Assembly: GCA_938009275.1 (NCBI GenBank) | Contig: CALLHY010000024.1 | Coordinates: forward strand, 45,315 to 109,314 | Source: an uncultured bacterium | Lineage (GTDB): Bacteria; Cloacimonadota; Cloacimonadia; Cloacimonadales; Cloacimonadaceae | Length of the DNA stretch: 64,000 nucleotides | Direction: 5' to 3' | In this document: positions 44,555 to 54,200 of the stretch, piece after piece | Layout of the letters: the number at the start of each line of letters is the position of its first letter | How positions within the stretch are numbered: the stretch's first letter is position 1 | Position numbers and translations under genes: made by a program | The notes under the pieces: model-generated | Told to the model about the DNA's origin: nothing | What the model saw: only the letters and a program-made list of their open reading frames with translations | The model's database searches: none

Positions 44555-45097
44555 ATGAAATGGTATGTAATTCATACCTATTCAGGTCATGAGAACAAAG
44601 TGAAGACCGCCATCGAAAAGGGTCTTGTCGGAACTTCTTTGGAAAAAGAGGTAGGCAGACTTCTTGTTCCTGTACGCAAATCTTTTATCATTAGAGAGGG
44701 CAAAAAGATAGAGCGGGAAAAAAAGCTTTTCACTTCCTATGTTATCATGGAAGCCGAGATGAGTTCAGAATTAAAGAGCTACGTGCTCGGCATTGCCGGA
44801 GTTACCAGTTTTTTAGGAATTGGTAAAGACCATAAAGATCCGGTCGCTCTGTCCCAGGAAGAAGTAGACAGGCTGCTTGGGATATCTGATCCTGATAGAG
44901 ACATCAAGACATTCTCCTTCATGCCAGGAGACATGGTTAAGGTTACCGCAGGTCCTTTTTCAGATTTTGAGGGTTTGGTGCAAAAGTCCACCGAAGACGG
45001 CAACAAACTTGTAATAGACGTTACAGTCTTCGGACGCAGAACACCTGTGGAACTAAATGCCAATCAGGTAGAACTGATCAAGAAAATTAGTCAATAA
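44555..45097 (+). CDS. nusG: Transcription termination/antitermination factor NusG
   Basis: The 180-aa protein has the NGN domain ([20 protein letters not shown] ... [20 protein letters not shown] ... GVTSFLGIG) and a C-terminal KOW domain ([20 protein letters not shown]). NusG binds RNA polymerase and links it to Rho or the ribosome. Eighteen nt after secE and 16 before rplK. Confidence 0.96.
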   Translation: MKWYVIHTYSGHENKVKTAIEKGLVGTSLEKEVGRLLVPVRKSFIIREGKKIEREKKLFTSYVIMEAEMSSELKSYVLGIAGVTSFLGIGKDHKDPVALSQEEVDRLLGISDPDRDIKTFSFMPGDMVKVTAGPFSDFEGLVQKSTEDGNKLVIDVTVFGRRTPVELNANQVELIKKISQ

Positions 45098-45113
45098 GAT
45101 AGAGGTAATAAAA

Positions 45114-45545
45114 ATGGCAAAACCTAAAGATGCCGTAGCAACCATTAAACTGCAACTTCCCGCAGGAAAAGCAACTCCTGCCCCGCCCGTTGGACCTGCA
45201 CTAGGTCAAGCTGGTGTGAATATTCCCGAATTTTGCCGTCAGTTTAACGAAAAGACCGCAGATCAGCCCGGGATGGTTTTCCCGGTATTGATATATGTTA
45301 CTAAGAACAAGTCTTTTACTTTTGAGATTAAGACACCTCCAGCAGCAGTATTAATTAAGAAGGAAGCAGGCCTTGCGAAGGGCAGTGCTGTTCCTAATAA
45401 GACTAAGGTTGGAAAAGTAAACAGCGCTCAGCTTAAGACCATTGCTGAGCTTAAGATACAAGACATGAATTGCCATTCCCTTGAATCCGCTATGAGTATG
45501 ATCGCTGGAACTGCAAGAAGCATGGGCGTTACAGTAGAAGACTGA
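45114..45545 (+). CDS. rplK: Ribosomal protein uL11
   Basis: The 143-aa protein shows the L11 core: [21 protein letters not shown] and the loop [15 protein letters not shown], with a C-terminal RNA-binding part ([17 protein letters not shown] ... [12 protein letters not shown]). It forms the base of the ribosomal stalk with uL10. Confidence 0.97.
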   Translation: MAKPKDAVATIKLQLPAGKATPAPPVGPALGQAGVNIPEFCRQFNEKTADQPGMVFPVLIYVTKNKSFTFEIKTPPAAVLIKKEAGLAKGSAVPNKTKVGKVNSAQLKTIAELKIQDMNCHSLESAMSMIAGTARSMGVTVED

Positions 45546-45584
45546 TGCTTCCAATGCAGGAGATAGTATTCATAAGGAGAGTCA

Positions 45585-46289
45585 ATGAAACATAGTAAAA
45601 GGTACAATGTTGCCTACACGATGTTCGATCGCCAAAAGAGATTTGAGCTTTCTGAGGCATTGAAGCTTGTGAAGTCGTTACCGGCTTCTAAGTTCGATGA
45701 AACAGTGGAAGTTCATTTCAATCTTGGCGTAGATCCTCGTAAAGCCGATCAGCAGATTAGAAACTCACTCGTGTTACCTCACGGAACAGGTAAGGTGATG
45801 CGTGTGTTAGTATTTGCTGAAGGTGATAAGGCAGATGAAGCCAAACAAGCAGGTGCTGATTATGTAGGCGTGGATGACATGATGGACAAGATTTCAGGCG
45901 GATGGTTTGATTTCGACGTTGTGATCTCCACCCCCAATTTAATGGGACGTATCGGCAAACTGGGACGCGTGTTAGGCCCAAGAGGGCTTATGCCAAACCC
46001 CAAGGTGGGAACTGTTACCATGGACGTTGCAAAAGCAGTGGAAGAAGCCAAAGGCGGAAAGGTTACTTATCGCGTAGATAAGTTTGCCAATCTGCATATC
46101 CCGGCTGGTAAACTTAGCTTCGAAGAGGACAAGCTTCGGGAGAATATTAAGGCCATACTTGCTGCAGTTATCAAAGAACGTCCTGCCACTTTAAAGGGTG
46201 TATTTATTCGTAGCATAACCCTATGCACAACGATGGGTCCCGGCATCAAAATTCAGGTCGCTAGCGCAACCTTGGAAGCAAAGAGCTAA
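45585..46289 (+). CDS. rplA: Ribosomal protein uL1
   Basis: The 234-aa protein has FDETVEVHFNLGVDPRKADQ, LVLPHGTGK, and GRVLGPRGLMPNPKVGTVT. L1 forms the second stalk and in many bacteria represses its own operon through a leader that mimics its rRNA site. A start at ATG 45585 with AAGGAG upstream. Confidence 0.97.
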   Translation: MKHSKRYNVAYTMFDRQKRFELSEALKLVKSLPASKFDETVEVHFNLGVDPRKADQQIRNSLVLPHGTGKVMRVLVFAEGDKADEAKQAGADYVGVDDMMDKISGGWFDFDVVISTPNLMGRIGKLGRVLGPRGLMPNPKVGTVTMDVAKAVEEAKGGKVTYRVDKFANLHIPAGKLSFEEDKLRENIKAILAAVIKERPATLKGVFIRSITLCTTMGPGIKIQVASATLEAKS

Positions 46290-46301
46290 GGGAGTATAAG
46301 C

Positions 46302-46838
46302 ATGGTTCAAAATGTTAAGTATGACATAGTAAAAGACTTGACAGCAAGATTAAGTGGCGCAAAAGCGATTGTACTGGTGGATTATAAGGGAATAAACATC
46401 GAACAGGTAAATCAATTGCGCAACCGCTTCAGAGCTAATCAAGTAGACTACTTTGTCCAAAAGAACACCCTGATTAAGATTGCACTTAATGAACTGGGTG
46501 TTACCGAATTAGATTCGCACCTGGTGGGCCCTACAGCTGTGGCAGTATGTAAACTGGATGAAGTTTCTCCTGCCCGTGAGCTCATCAAATTTCTAAAAGA
46601 AGTGATGGAAGATAAAGACTTTCCAAAGTTCAAGGTTGGTTTTGTAGCCGGTCATGTTTTCAGCGCGGCCGAATTAGCTGCTCTTGCCAAGCTTCCATCT
46701 CGCGAAGAATTGCTTGCGAAGGTTCTCAGCGGAATGAACGCTCCGATATCCAATTTCGTAAGCCTGAACCAAGGCATCATCCGCAAATTCGTTTATGCGC
46801 TTGACGCTATTGTAAAAAAACAAGCTGAAGCCAGCTAA
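46302..46838 (+). CDS. rplJ: Ribosomal protein uL10
   Basis: The 178-aa protein carries [20 protein letters not shown] and a conserved middle ([18 protein letters not shown] ... GPTAVAV). L10 holds the L7/L12 dimers on its C-terminal helix. Only 12 nt separate it from rplA, so there is little room for an L10 leader site in front of it. Confidence 0.95.
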   Translation: MVQNVKYDIVKDLTARLSGAKAIVLVDYKGINIEQVNQLRNRFRANQVDYFVQKNTLIKIALNELGVTELDSHLVGPTAVAVCKLDEVSPARELIKFLKEVMEDKDFPKFKVGFVAGHVFSAAELAALAKLPSREELLAKVLSGMNAPISNFVSLNQGIIRKFVYALDAIVKKQAEAS

Positions 46839-46869
46839 GAAGAATATTCATATATCCGATGGAGGAATA

Positions 46870-47250
46870 ATGTCCGATAAAAAGCAACAAGTTATTGACC
46901 TGATCAAAGAAATGACAGTGTTGGATCTCTCTGAATTAGTGAAAGAGATGGAAGAGATATTTGGTGTATCCGCAGCAGCTCCTGTAGCCGCATTTGCTAT
47001 GCCCGCCGGTGGCGCAGCTGAATCTGCAAAAGAAGAACAGACAGAGTTTGACGTAATCCTGGCTAACGCCGGCGACAAGAAGATCAACGTGATCAAGGTT
47101 GTCCGCGAGATTACCAAGCTTGGTTTGAAAGAAGCAAAAGACTTGGTAGATGGAGCACCTAAGCTCGTATCTGAGAAAGTAAGCAAAGAAGAAGCCGACT
47201 CCGTTAAGAAGAAACTCGAAGAAGCCGGCGCAACTGTCGAAGTTAAGTAA
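46870..47250 (+). CDS. rplL: Ribosomal protein bL12 (L7/L12)
   Basis: The 126-aa protein has the N-terminal dimer domain ([20 protein letters not shown]), a flexible Ala/Gly hinge ([16 protein letters not shown]) and the factor-binding C-terminal domain ([20 protein letters not shown]). GGAGG precedes ATG 46870. The rpoB gene follows after 208 nt that hold two hairpins. Confidence 0.97.
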   Translation: MSDKKQQVIDLIKEMTVLDLSELVKEMEEIFGVSAAAPVAAFAMPAGGAAESAKEEQTEFDVILANAGDKKINVIKVVREITKLGLKEAKDLVDGAPKLVSEKVSKEEADSVKKKLEEAGATVEVK

Positions 47251-47271
47251 TAACCTCGCAGATTTATATAT

Positions 47272-47305
47272 GTCCAAAAAAAGTCCTAATGGACTTTTTT
47301 TGGAC
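47272..47305 (+). terminator. Attenuator-like hairpin between rplL and rpoB
   Basis: A perfect 15-bp stem: gtccaaaaaaagtcc (47272-47286) and its complement (47291-47305) around the loop taat; the right arm itself contains seven T. It lies where the E. coli rplJL-rpoBC attenuator stands, and would set the ratio of ribosomal protein to polymerase transcripts. Confidence 0.75.
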
Positions 47306-47412
47306 TAAAATAGGTTATAGAACACACATTTTATTAGGTCTTAAGAAGAGCTTTTACACGTACCCTTACATAGCTGTGGCGCACGAAGCGTGAGAAGAGA
47401 AATAATTAACCC

Positions 47413-47435
47413 AAAAACCAAGATGTTGGTTTTTT
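47413..47435 (+). terminator. Second hairpin before rpoB
   Basis: aaaaaccaa (47413-47421) pairs with ttggttttt (47426-47434), loop gatg, then T. Weak stem; with the first it may form a two-step attenuation region. Confidence 0.45.
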
Positions 47436-47458
47436 AGAAACCGCAAAGGAGAGAGCTT

Positions 47459-50400
47459 TTGAGAAAGGTCAAAAGTTATTCCCGAATATCCGGAAGATTT
47501 GCAGAATTAGGCATACCAGAAGTAGAAATACCTAACCTTCTGGCCATGCAAGTGGATTCATTTAACGAATTTTTGCAGCGGGATATTCACCCTCAGCGTA
47601 GAGAAAAAAGAGGCTTACAAGCCGTATTCGAATCCATATTTCCGCTTGAAGATAACAAGGGCAACTTCCTGTTAGAATTTATTGAGTATAACGTGCTCCA
47701 GGAAAAGTATGCCCTCGAAGAATGTAGAGAACGTAACTTATCATATCAAGCGCCACTAAAGGCTAAGATGCGTCTTAGTGTTTTTGAAAACAACGAAGGC
47801 ATCAAAGAGCACAAAGATACATTGGAACAAGATGTATTTTTGGGTGAGATTCCATTGGTAACCGAGCAGGGGACATTTATAGTAAATGGGGCAGAGCGGG
47901 TAATCATTTCTCAGCTTCAACGTTCTCCTGGGGTATTCTTTTCCGAGGAAAAACACCCCAGCGGAAAAACTCTGTATTCCGCTAAAGTGATACCCTATAA
48001 TGGATCATGGTTAGAATTTGATATCGATATTCACGACGTTATGTACGTCCATATCGATAAAAGAAGAAAGCTTCCTGTAACAACTTTACTGAGAGCTATT
48101 GGCATATCTACAAACAACGACCTGAGAAAGACTTTTTACAAAAGCGAATCGCTTGCTCTGAAAGAAGCTAAGAACCGACACCTTTATGCTGACATTTACG
48201 AAGAAGGCAATCCTGAACCCATTGCCAGTGCTAATGAACAGCTCACAGACAGCTTGCTTAAATTCCTCGAAGATCGGAAGATCAAGAAAGTAGAGGTGAT
48301 TGACTACAACTTTGAGATTGCTCGCAAAGTTTTGGAAAACACTTTAGCTAAAGATCCAACCACCAATGAAGACGACGCACTAAAGAAAATATACAGCCTT
48401 ATACGTCCCGGTGAAGACGCATCTGTTGAAACAGCCAAAATGCTGGTAGATAGAATGTTCTTCAACGAAAAGAGGTACAATCTTGGTGAGGTTGGCCGTT
48501 ATAAGATAAACACAAGATTGGGTATTGACGTAGACCCTAACACAATGACATTGACAGTTGAGGACTTCGTATACATTTTCAAGACCCTAATAAATATATA
48601 TCATGATGAAGATGAAGTGGACGACATCGATAATCTTGCAAACCGCCGGGTAAGAACTGTTGGCGAGCTACTGCAAGAGCAATATGCTTCTGGTTTGGCC
48701 ATGGTTGCCCGAATTATTCAAGAGCGCATGGCAATATCCAACATCGATGAGATTACAGTTCACGATTTGGTGAATAGTAATGCGTTGATTTCCGTCGTTC
48801 AGTCTTTCTTTCTTACTGGGCAATTGTCTCAGTTTATGGAGCAGACAAATCCGCTGGCCGCCTTGCGTCACAAACGTGCCTTTTCCGCGTTGGGACCTGG
48901 TGGCTTAGCTCGCGACAGGGCTGGCTTTGAGGTACGTGACGTTCATTCTTCACATTATGGACGTGTATGCCCGATCGAAACGCCTGAAGGCCCAAATATT
49001 GGTTTGATTGTGTCTCCAGCCATTTACTCCAGGATCAATCATCTTGGTTTCATTGAGACTCCTTATCGTAAGGTGGTCGATGGTTATGTCACCGATGAAT
49101 ATGAGTACTTTGATGCAGCTCAAGAAGAAAAGTATATCATTGCTCAGTCTGATGTTCATCTAGATGACAACAGACGCATCACGGACGAAGTTATATTTGC
49201 TAGAGAGAGAGGTGACTTTATTCAGGTTGATCCCAAGCAGGTTCAGTATATGGATGTCGCTCCACAGCAGATGGTGTCTGTTTCAGCAGCTATGATCCCC
49301 TTTCTGGAGCATGACGATGCCAACCGTGCTTTGATGGGCTCTAATATGCAACGACAAGCTGTTCCGCTAATCAATCCTCAAGCTCCTCTGGTAGGAACTG
49401 GCATGGAAAAGATAGCGGCAATGGATACTTCATGTATTGCTGTTGCGCCTTATGACGGCATTGTATCTAATGTTACATCATCATATATAGAGCTAAAGCC
49501 CACCAATGAAAAGGATGAAGCTTTTTATTTGAGCACTGAGAATAAAATCCAATTAAAGAAGTTTGTCCGTACTAACCAGGATACTTGCAGCAACCAAAGA
49601 CCTGTAGTCCGCATCGGTGACACAGTAAAAAAAGGACAACCCATTTCTGACGGTGCATGTGTGGAAGATAATAGACTGGCTTTGGGAACAAATATGCTGG
49701 TTGCCTTCATGCCCTGGTATGGTTATAACTATGAGGATGCCATTATTCTTAGCGAAAAGGTGGCACGTGAAGATACTCTTACTTCCATTTATATTGAGGA
49801 AATGGAGGTGCTGGTTCGAAACGTTAAAAACGGTCGTGAAGAATTAGCCTATGACATTCCCAATGTACCCGCTCAAGCTCTCAGGAATCTTGATAAAACC
49901 GGTATCATTCGAGTGGGAAGCGTTATTCATGCCGGAGACGTTATCGTTGGTAAGGTTACCCCAAAAAGTATCGAGATTGATCCCTCTCCCGAAGAGAACC
50001 TGATGCGTGCCTTGTTTGGTGACCGTGCTGGTGACTTCACCAATAGCTCACTGAAAGCCAAACCAGGTATGGAAGGTGTTGTGATTGATGTAAAGGTCTT
50101 TAGCCGCCTTGAAGAGGGTAGCGACATGGATCTGGAGAATGACGATAAGATTCAAAAGCTTAAAAACGAATTGAATAATCGCCGTAAGAAAGTAGAGGAA
50201 TTCAAGGAAGAGAAGCTTAGTTCTATACTAATTGGTCAGGTAGCCAAGACTATTTGGGATGAGAAAAGCAATGCTCACTTTATAGCCCCCGGCAAGAAGA
50301 TAAACAAAGAAGATATAAAGCGTATTAACTTCAAGAAGCTTGATCTGGATGTAGAATTAGTGGAGAACCAAGAGGTTAACGACTATATCTATAGCCATAT

Positions 50401-51238
50401 TGCTCTAAAGATAAAACAATCGCTCGAAATCAGCGATAATGAATACAAAAAGGCAAGAGAACGCATTAAGCATGGTGATGAACTTCCTTATGGAGTTCGA
50501 AAGATGGTTAAGGTTTATGTTGCCAAAAAACGCAAGATTGAAGTTGGCGATAAGATGGCAGGACGCCATGGTAACAAAGGTGTGATATCTATTGTTGCCC
50601 CGATCGAAGACATGCCGTTCCTGGAAGATGGAACACCAGTGGACATCGTATTGAATCCTCTGGGTGTGCCTTCTCGTATGAATATCGGCCAGATTATGGA
50701 GACACACTTGGGTATGGCGGCTCGTTCACTAGGGTTCGAAGTTGAAACTCCCATCTTTGATGGTGCAACTAATGAAGATATCCGTGCAGAATTGAAGCGT
50801 GCCGGCCTTGCTGAAGACGGTAAAAGTGTTCTTTATGATGGTAAATCTGGAGAACCCTTCAAGGAACGTGTAACAGTTGGCGTTATCTACATGATGAAGC
50901 TGAACCACTTGGTTGCCGATAAGATGCATGCCCGTTCTACAGGCCCTTATTCCTTAATAACTCAGCAACCCCTTGGTGGTAAAGCTCAGCATGGTGGGCA
51001 GCGTTTGGGAGAAATGGAAGTTTGGGCTTTGGAAGCTTATGGAGCTGCCCATCTTCTGGAAGAAATGTTAACCATTAAGAGTGATGACGTTGATGGACGT
51101 AACAACGCCTTTAAAGCCATTACCCGTGGAGAGAATCCACCCCCTCCGGGTGTTCCTGAATCTTTCAATGTGTTAACCAGTGAACTTAAATCTCTCGGCT
51201 TTGATATTGAATTCATCAAAGACGATGAAAACCGATAG
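47459..51238 (+). CDS. rpoB: RNA polymerase beta subunit
   Basis: The 1259-aa subunit is close in length to Bacteroidetes RpoB. Landmarks are MDQ-like SFNEFLQRDIHP near the start, the rifampicin-region strip GQLSQFMEQTNPLAALRHKR, GPGGLARDRAGFEVRDVH, SSHYGRVCPIETPEGPNIGL, GDKMAGRHGNKGVIS and GGKAQHGGQRLGEMEVWALE. The start is TTG 47459: AAGGAG stands 7 nt upstream and the family N-terminus begins there. rpoC follows after 12 nt. Confidence 0.98.
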   Translation: MRKVKSYSRISGRFAELGIPEVEIPNLLAMQVDSFNEFLQRDIHPQRREKRGLQAVFESIFPLEDNKGNFLLEFIEYNVLQEKYALEECRERNLSYQAPLKAKMRLSVFENNEGIKEHKDTLEQDVFLGEIPLVTEQGTFIVNGAERVIISQLQRSPGVFFSEEKHPSGKTLYSAKVIPYNGSWLEFDIDIHDVMYVHIDKRRKLPVTTLLRAIGISTNNDLRKTFYKSESLALKEAKNRHLYADIYEEGNPEPIASANEQLTDSLLKFLEDRKIKKVEVIDYNFEIARKVLENTLAKDPTTNEDDALKKIYSLIRPGEDASVETAKMLVDRMFFNEKRYNLGEVGRYKINTRLGIDVDPNTMTLTVEDFVYIFKTLINIYHDEDEVDDIDNLANRRVRTVGELLQEQYASGLAMVARIIQERMAISNIDEITVHDLVNSNALISVVQSFFLTGQLSQFMEQTNPLAALRHKRAFSALGPGGLARDRAGFEVRDVHSSHYGRVCPIETPEGPNIGLIVSPAIYSRINHLGFIETPYRKVVDGYVTDEYEYFDAAQEEKYIIAQSDVHLDDNRRITDEVIFARERGDFIQVDPKQVQYMDVAPQQMVSVSAAMIPFLEHDDANRALMGSNMQRQAVPLINPQAPLVGTGMEKIAAMDTSCIAVAPYDGIVSNVTSSYIELKPTNEKDEAFYLSTENKIQLKKFVRTNQDTCSNQRPVVRIGDTVKKGQPISDGACVEDNRLALGTNMLVAFMPWYGYNYEDAIILSEKVAREDTLTSIYIEEMEVLVRNVKNGREELAYDIPNVPAQALRNLDKTGIIRVGSVIHAGDVIVGKVTPKSIEIDPSPEENLMRALFGDRAGDFTNSSLKAKPGMEGVVIDVKVFSRLEEGSDMDLENDDKIQKLKNELNNRRKKVEEFKEEKLSSILIGQVAKTIWDEKSNAHFIAPGKKINKEDIKRINFKKLDLDVELVENQEVNDYIYSHIALKIKQSLEISDNEYKKARERIKHGDELPYGVRKMVKVYVAKKRKIEVGDKMAGRHGNKGVISIVAPIEDMPFLEDGTPVDIVLNPLGVPSRMNIGQIMETHLGMAARSLGFEVETPIFDGATNEDIRAELKRAGLAEDGKSVLYDGKSGEPFKERVTVGVIYMMKLNHLVADKMHARSTGPYSLITQQPLGGKAQHGGQRLGEMEVWALEAYGAAHLLEEMLTIKSDDVDGRNNAFKAITRGENPPPPGVPESFNVLTSELKSLGFDIEFIKDDENR

Positions 51239-51250
51239 AAGGAGACAATC

Positions 51251-54200
51251 GTGTTAAAAGATACCAGACGTGAAATCAGACCCAACGAATACGATGCAGT
51301 GCGCATCAAGATTGCATCTCCTGATACAATTATGAATGAATGGTCGCATGGAGAGGTAACAAAGCCTGATACTCTCAATTACCGTACGTTGAAACCAGAA
51401 AAAGATGGCTTATTTTGTGAACGCATATTCGGTCCCGAAAGAGACTATGAATGCGCATGCGGCAAATACAAGAAGAAACGCTTCCAAAACACAGTCTGCG
51501 ACAGATGTAACGTGTTAGTAACCACATCCCGGGTTCGCAGAACCAGAATGGGACATATAGATTTGGCAGTGCCGATTGCCCACATTTGGTTCGTTAAAAG
51601 TGCTCCCAGTAAAATAGGCACTATTCTTGACATGACTGTAAAGGACCTCGAAAGGGTTCTATACTATGAATCTTACATCGTTATTGACCCGGGTGACAGT
51701 CCCTACGAGAAAATGGAGCTTCTGGAAGTTGATGAATACTATGAGATTCGCGACAAAGTGGGCGACAATTTTATAGCCTTGATGGGTGCTGAAGCGATAA
51801 AAGAATTACTTATTCGCATCAATCTTAAGAATGATGCCCTGGATCTTAGAACCAGGCTTAAATTCGAAGAATCTGCACTTCGTAAACAGAAACTGATAAA
51901 CAAGTTAAAGATAGTAGACGCTTTCATAAAAAGCGGAAACAAGCCAGAGCATATGATTATGGAAGCTCTCCCGGTACTTCCTCCCACACTACGCCCATTA
52001 GTACCGCTGGAAGGTGGAAGATTTGCCACTGCCGACTTCAACGACCTTTATCGCAGAGTTATTACACGTAACAACCGTCTAAAGGGCTTGCTGGAGATTA
52101 GAGCACCTGAGGTAATTCTTCGCAATGAAAAACGTATGTTGCAAGAAGCTGTCGATGCCTTAATTGACAATAGCAGAAAAGCTCGTCCAGTACGAGGCAG
52201 GGGAAACCGCCCGCTCAAGTCTTTAACAGATCAACTTAAGGGTAAGCAGGGACGTTTCCGTCAAAACCTTTTAGGTAAGCGCGTAGACTACTCGGGTAGA
52301 TCAGTAATAACAGTTGGCCCTGAGCTTAAGCTTTATCAGTGCGGATTACCCAAGGAAATGGCAGTGGAGCTGTTCAAACCCTATCTGATAGAAAAACTGC
52401 AAAAAATGGGGGAAGTGGACAAGGTAAAAAACGCTAAGAAGCTTATCGAGAAGAAGCAACCAGAGATATGGTCTATTCTTGAAGAAGTGATCAAAGATTA
52501 CCCTGTGTTATTGAACCGTGCTCCTACTCTGCACCGTTTGGGTATCCAGGCTTTTATGCCAGTGTTAACAGATAACAAGGCCATGCAGCTTCATCCAATG
52601 GTTTGCGTACCCTTTAATGCAGACTTTGACGGTGACCAGATGGGTGTATATGTTCCGCTATCGTTGGAAGCTCAAATAGAAGCCAGAGTGCTTATGCTAT
52701 CTACCAGAAATCTCTTGCTTCCTGCCAACGGACGCTTGGCTATGGCCGCTAACCAGGACATTGTATTAGGCTGCTATTATCTTACCATGGAAGAAGATGC
52801 TGCTCCTAAGGATGTAAACAAGCTACGCCATTTCTACGGCGTTGATGACGTTATTGCTGCCTACGAAGCTGAAGAGCAGTTGTGTAGTGTGAAAGGCGAT
52901 GCAGTTATCGAACGCAGCTTGGATCTGCACACTTGGATCAGAGTAAAACTAGGCTCAGAATACATAACAACAACGGTGGGACGAGTAATCTTCAACCAGA
53001 TTATTCCGCAAGAAGTAGGCTATCAGAATATTACCTATGACAAGGGCAAGCTAAATGATCTTGCCATGCTCTGCTTTGATGCAGTTGGTCAGTGGCGTAC
53101 GGCAGTAGTACTAGACGATCTAAAGTCCATTGGCTTCCGCTATGCAACTCGCGCTGGGGTTACCTTCAGTTTTGGCGATATCGTGGTTCCCAAAAACAAA
53201 GATGAGATTATTGAACAATCTGAACTTGAAGTAAAGAAGATTAATGATCTACACCAGAAGGGTGGTATTACCGAGAACGAGCGCTTTGGACGCGTTGTTG
53301 ACCAATGGAAGAAAACCACAGTACGCGTTACTGACGAAATGATGGACGAACTAACCCAAACCCGACATGGATTGAACTCAATATACATGATGTACAAGTC
53401 TGGTGCTCGCGGTAGTAAAGACCAGATTAAGCAGTTAGGCGGTATGCGCGGATTGATGGACAAACCCACCAAAATTGGTGCCGGTGGCGGTGCAGACGTT
53501 ATAGAAACTCCAATTAAGTCTAACTTCAAGGAAGGCCTTACAGTATTGGAGTACTTTGTATCAACTCACGGAGCCAGAAAGGGTCTTGCCGATACTGCTC
53601 TTAAAACAGCTGATGCTGGTTATCTCACCCGCCGATTGGTGGACGTTGCCCAGAATGCAATTATCACAATGGAAGATTGTGGAACTGCTCGTGGCGTTCA
53701 CATGACAGTTTTGAAAGAGGGTAATGAGATTGTGCAAACCCTGGCAGAAAGAATTCAGGGAAGGACAGCAGTAGACGACATAGTCAGTCCAAGCACAGGG
53801 AAGATATTGGTTAATGCAGGAGACGAGATATCCAACAAAATGGCTAGAACACTTCAGAATCATGGCCTCATAACCGTACATGTGCGTAGCACCCTTACCT
53901 GTGAAGCCGAGCGAGGAATCTGTGCAAAGTGTTATGGCAGAAATCTTGCCACACAGAAGCCAGCGACTATCGGTGATCCAGTGGGTATTATTGCTGCACA
54001 AAGCATTGGTGAACCTGGAACTCAGCTAACTCTTCGAACCTTCCACATTGGTGGTGCTGCCTCTACAGCTACAGACCTTGCGGAATTAGCTTCTGCATTT
54101 GATGGTATCGTTAAGTTCGACAGGATGAATACTGTTACCAATCCTGAAAATCAGCTTATTTCTGTAAGTCACTTAGGTAAGCTCATGGTCGTGGATGAGA

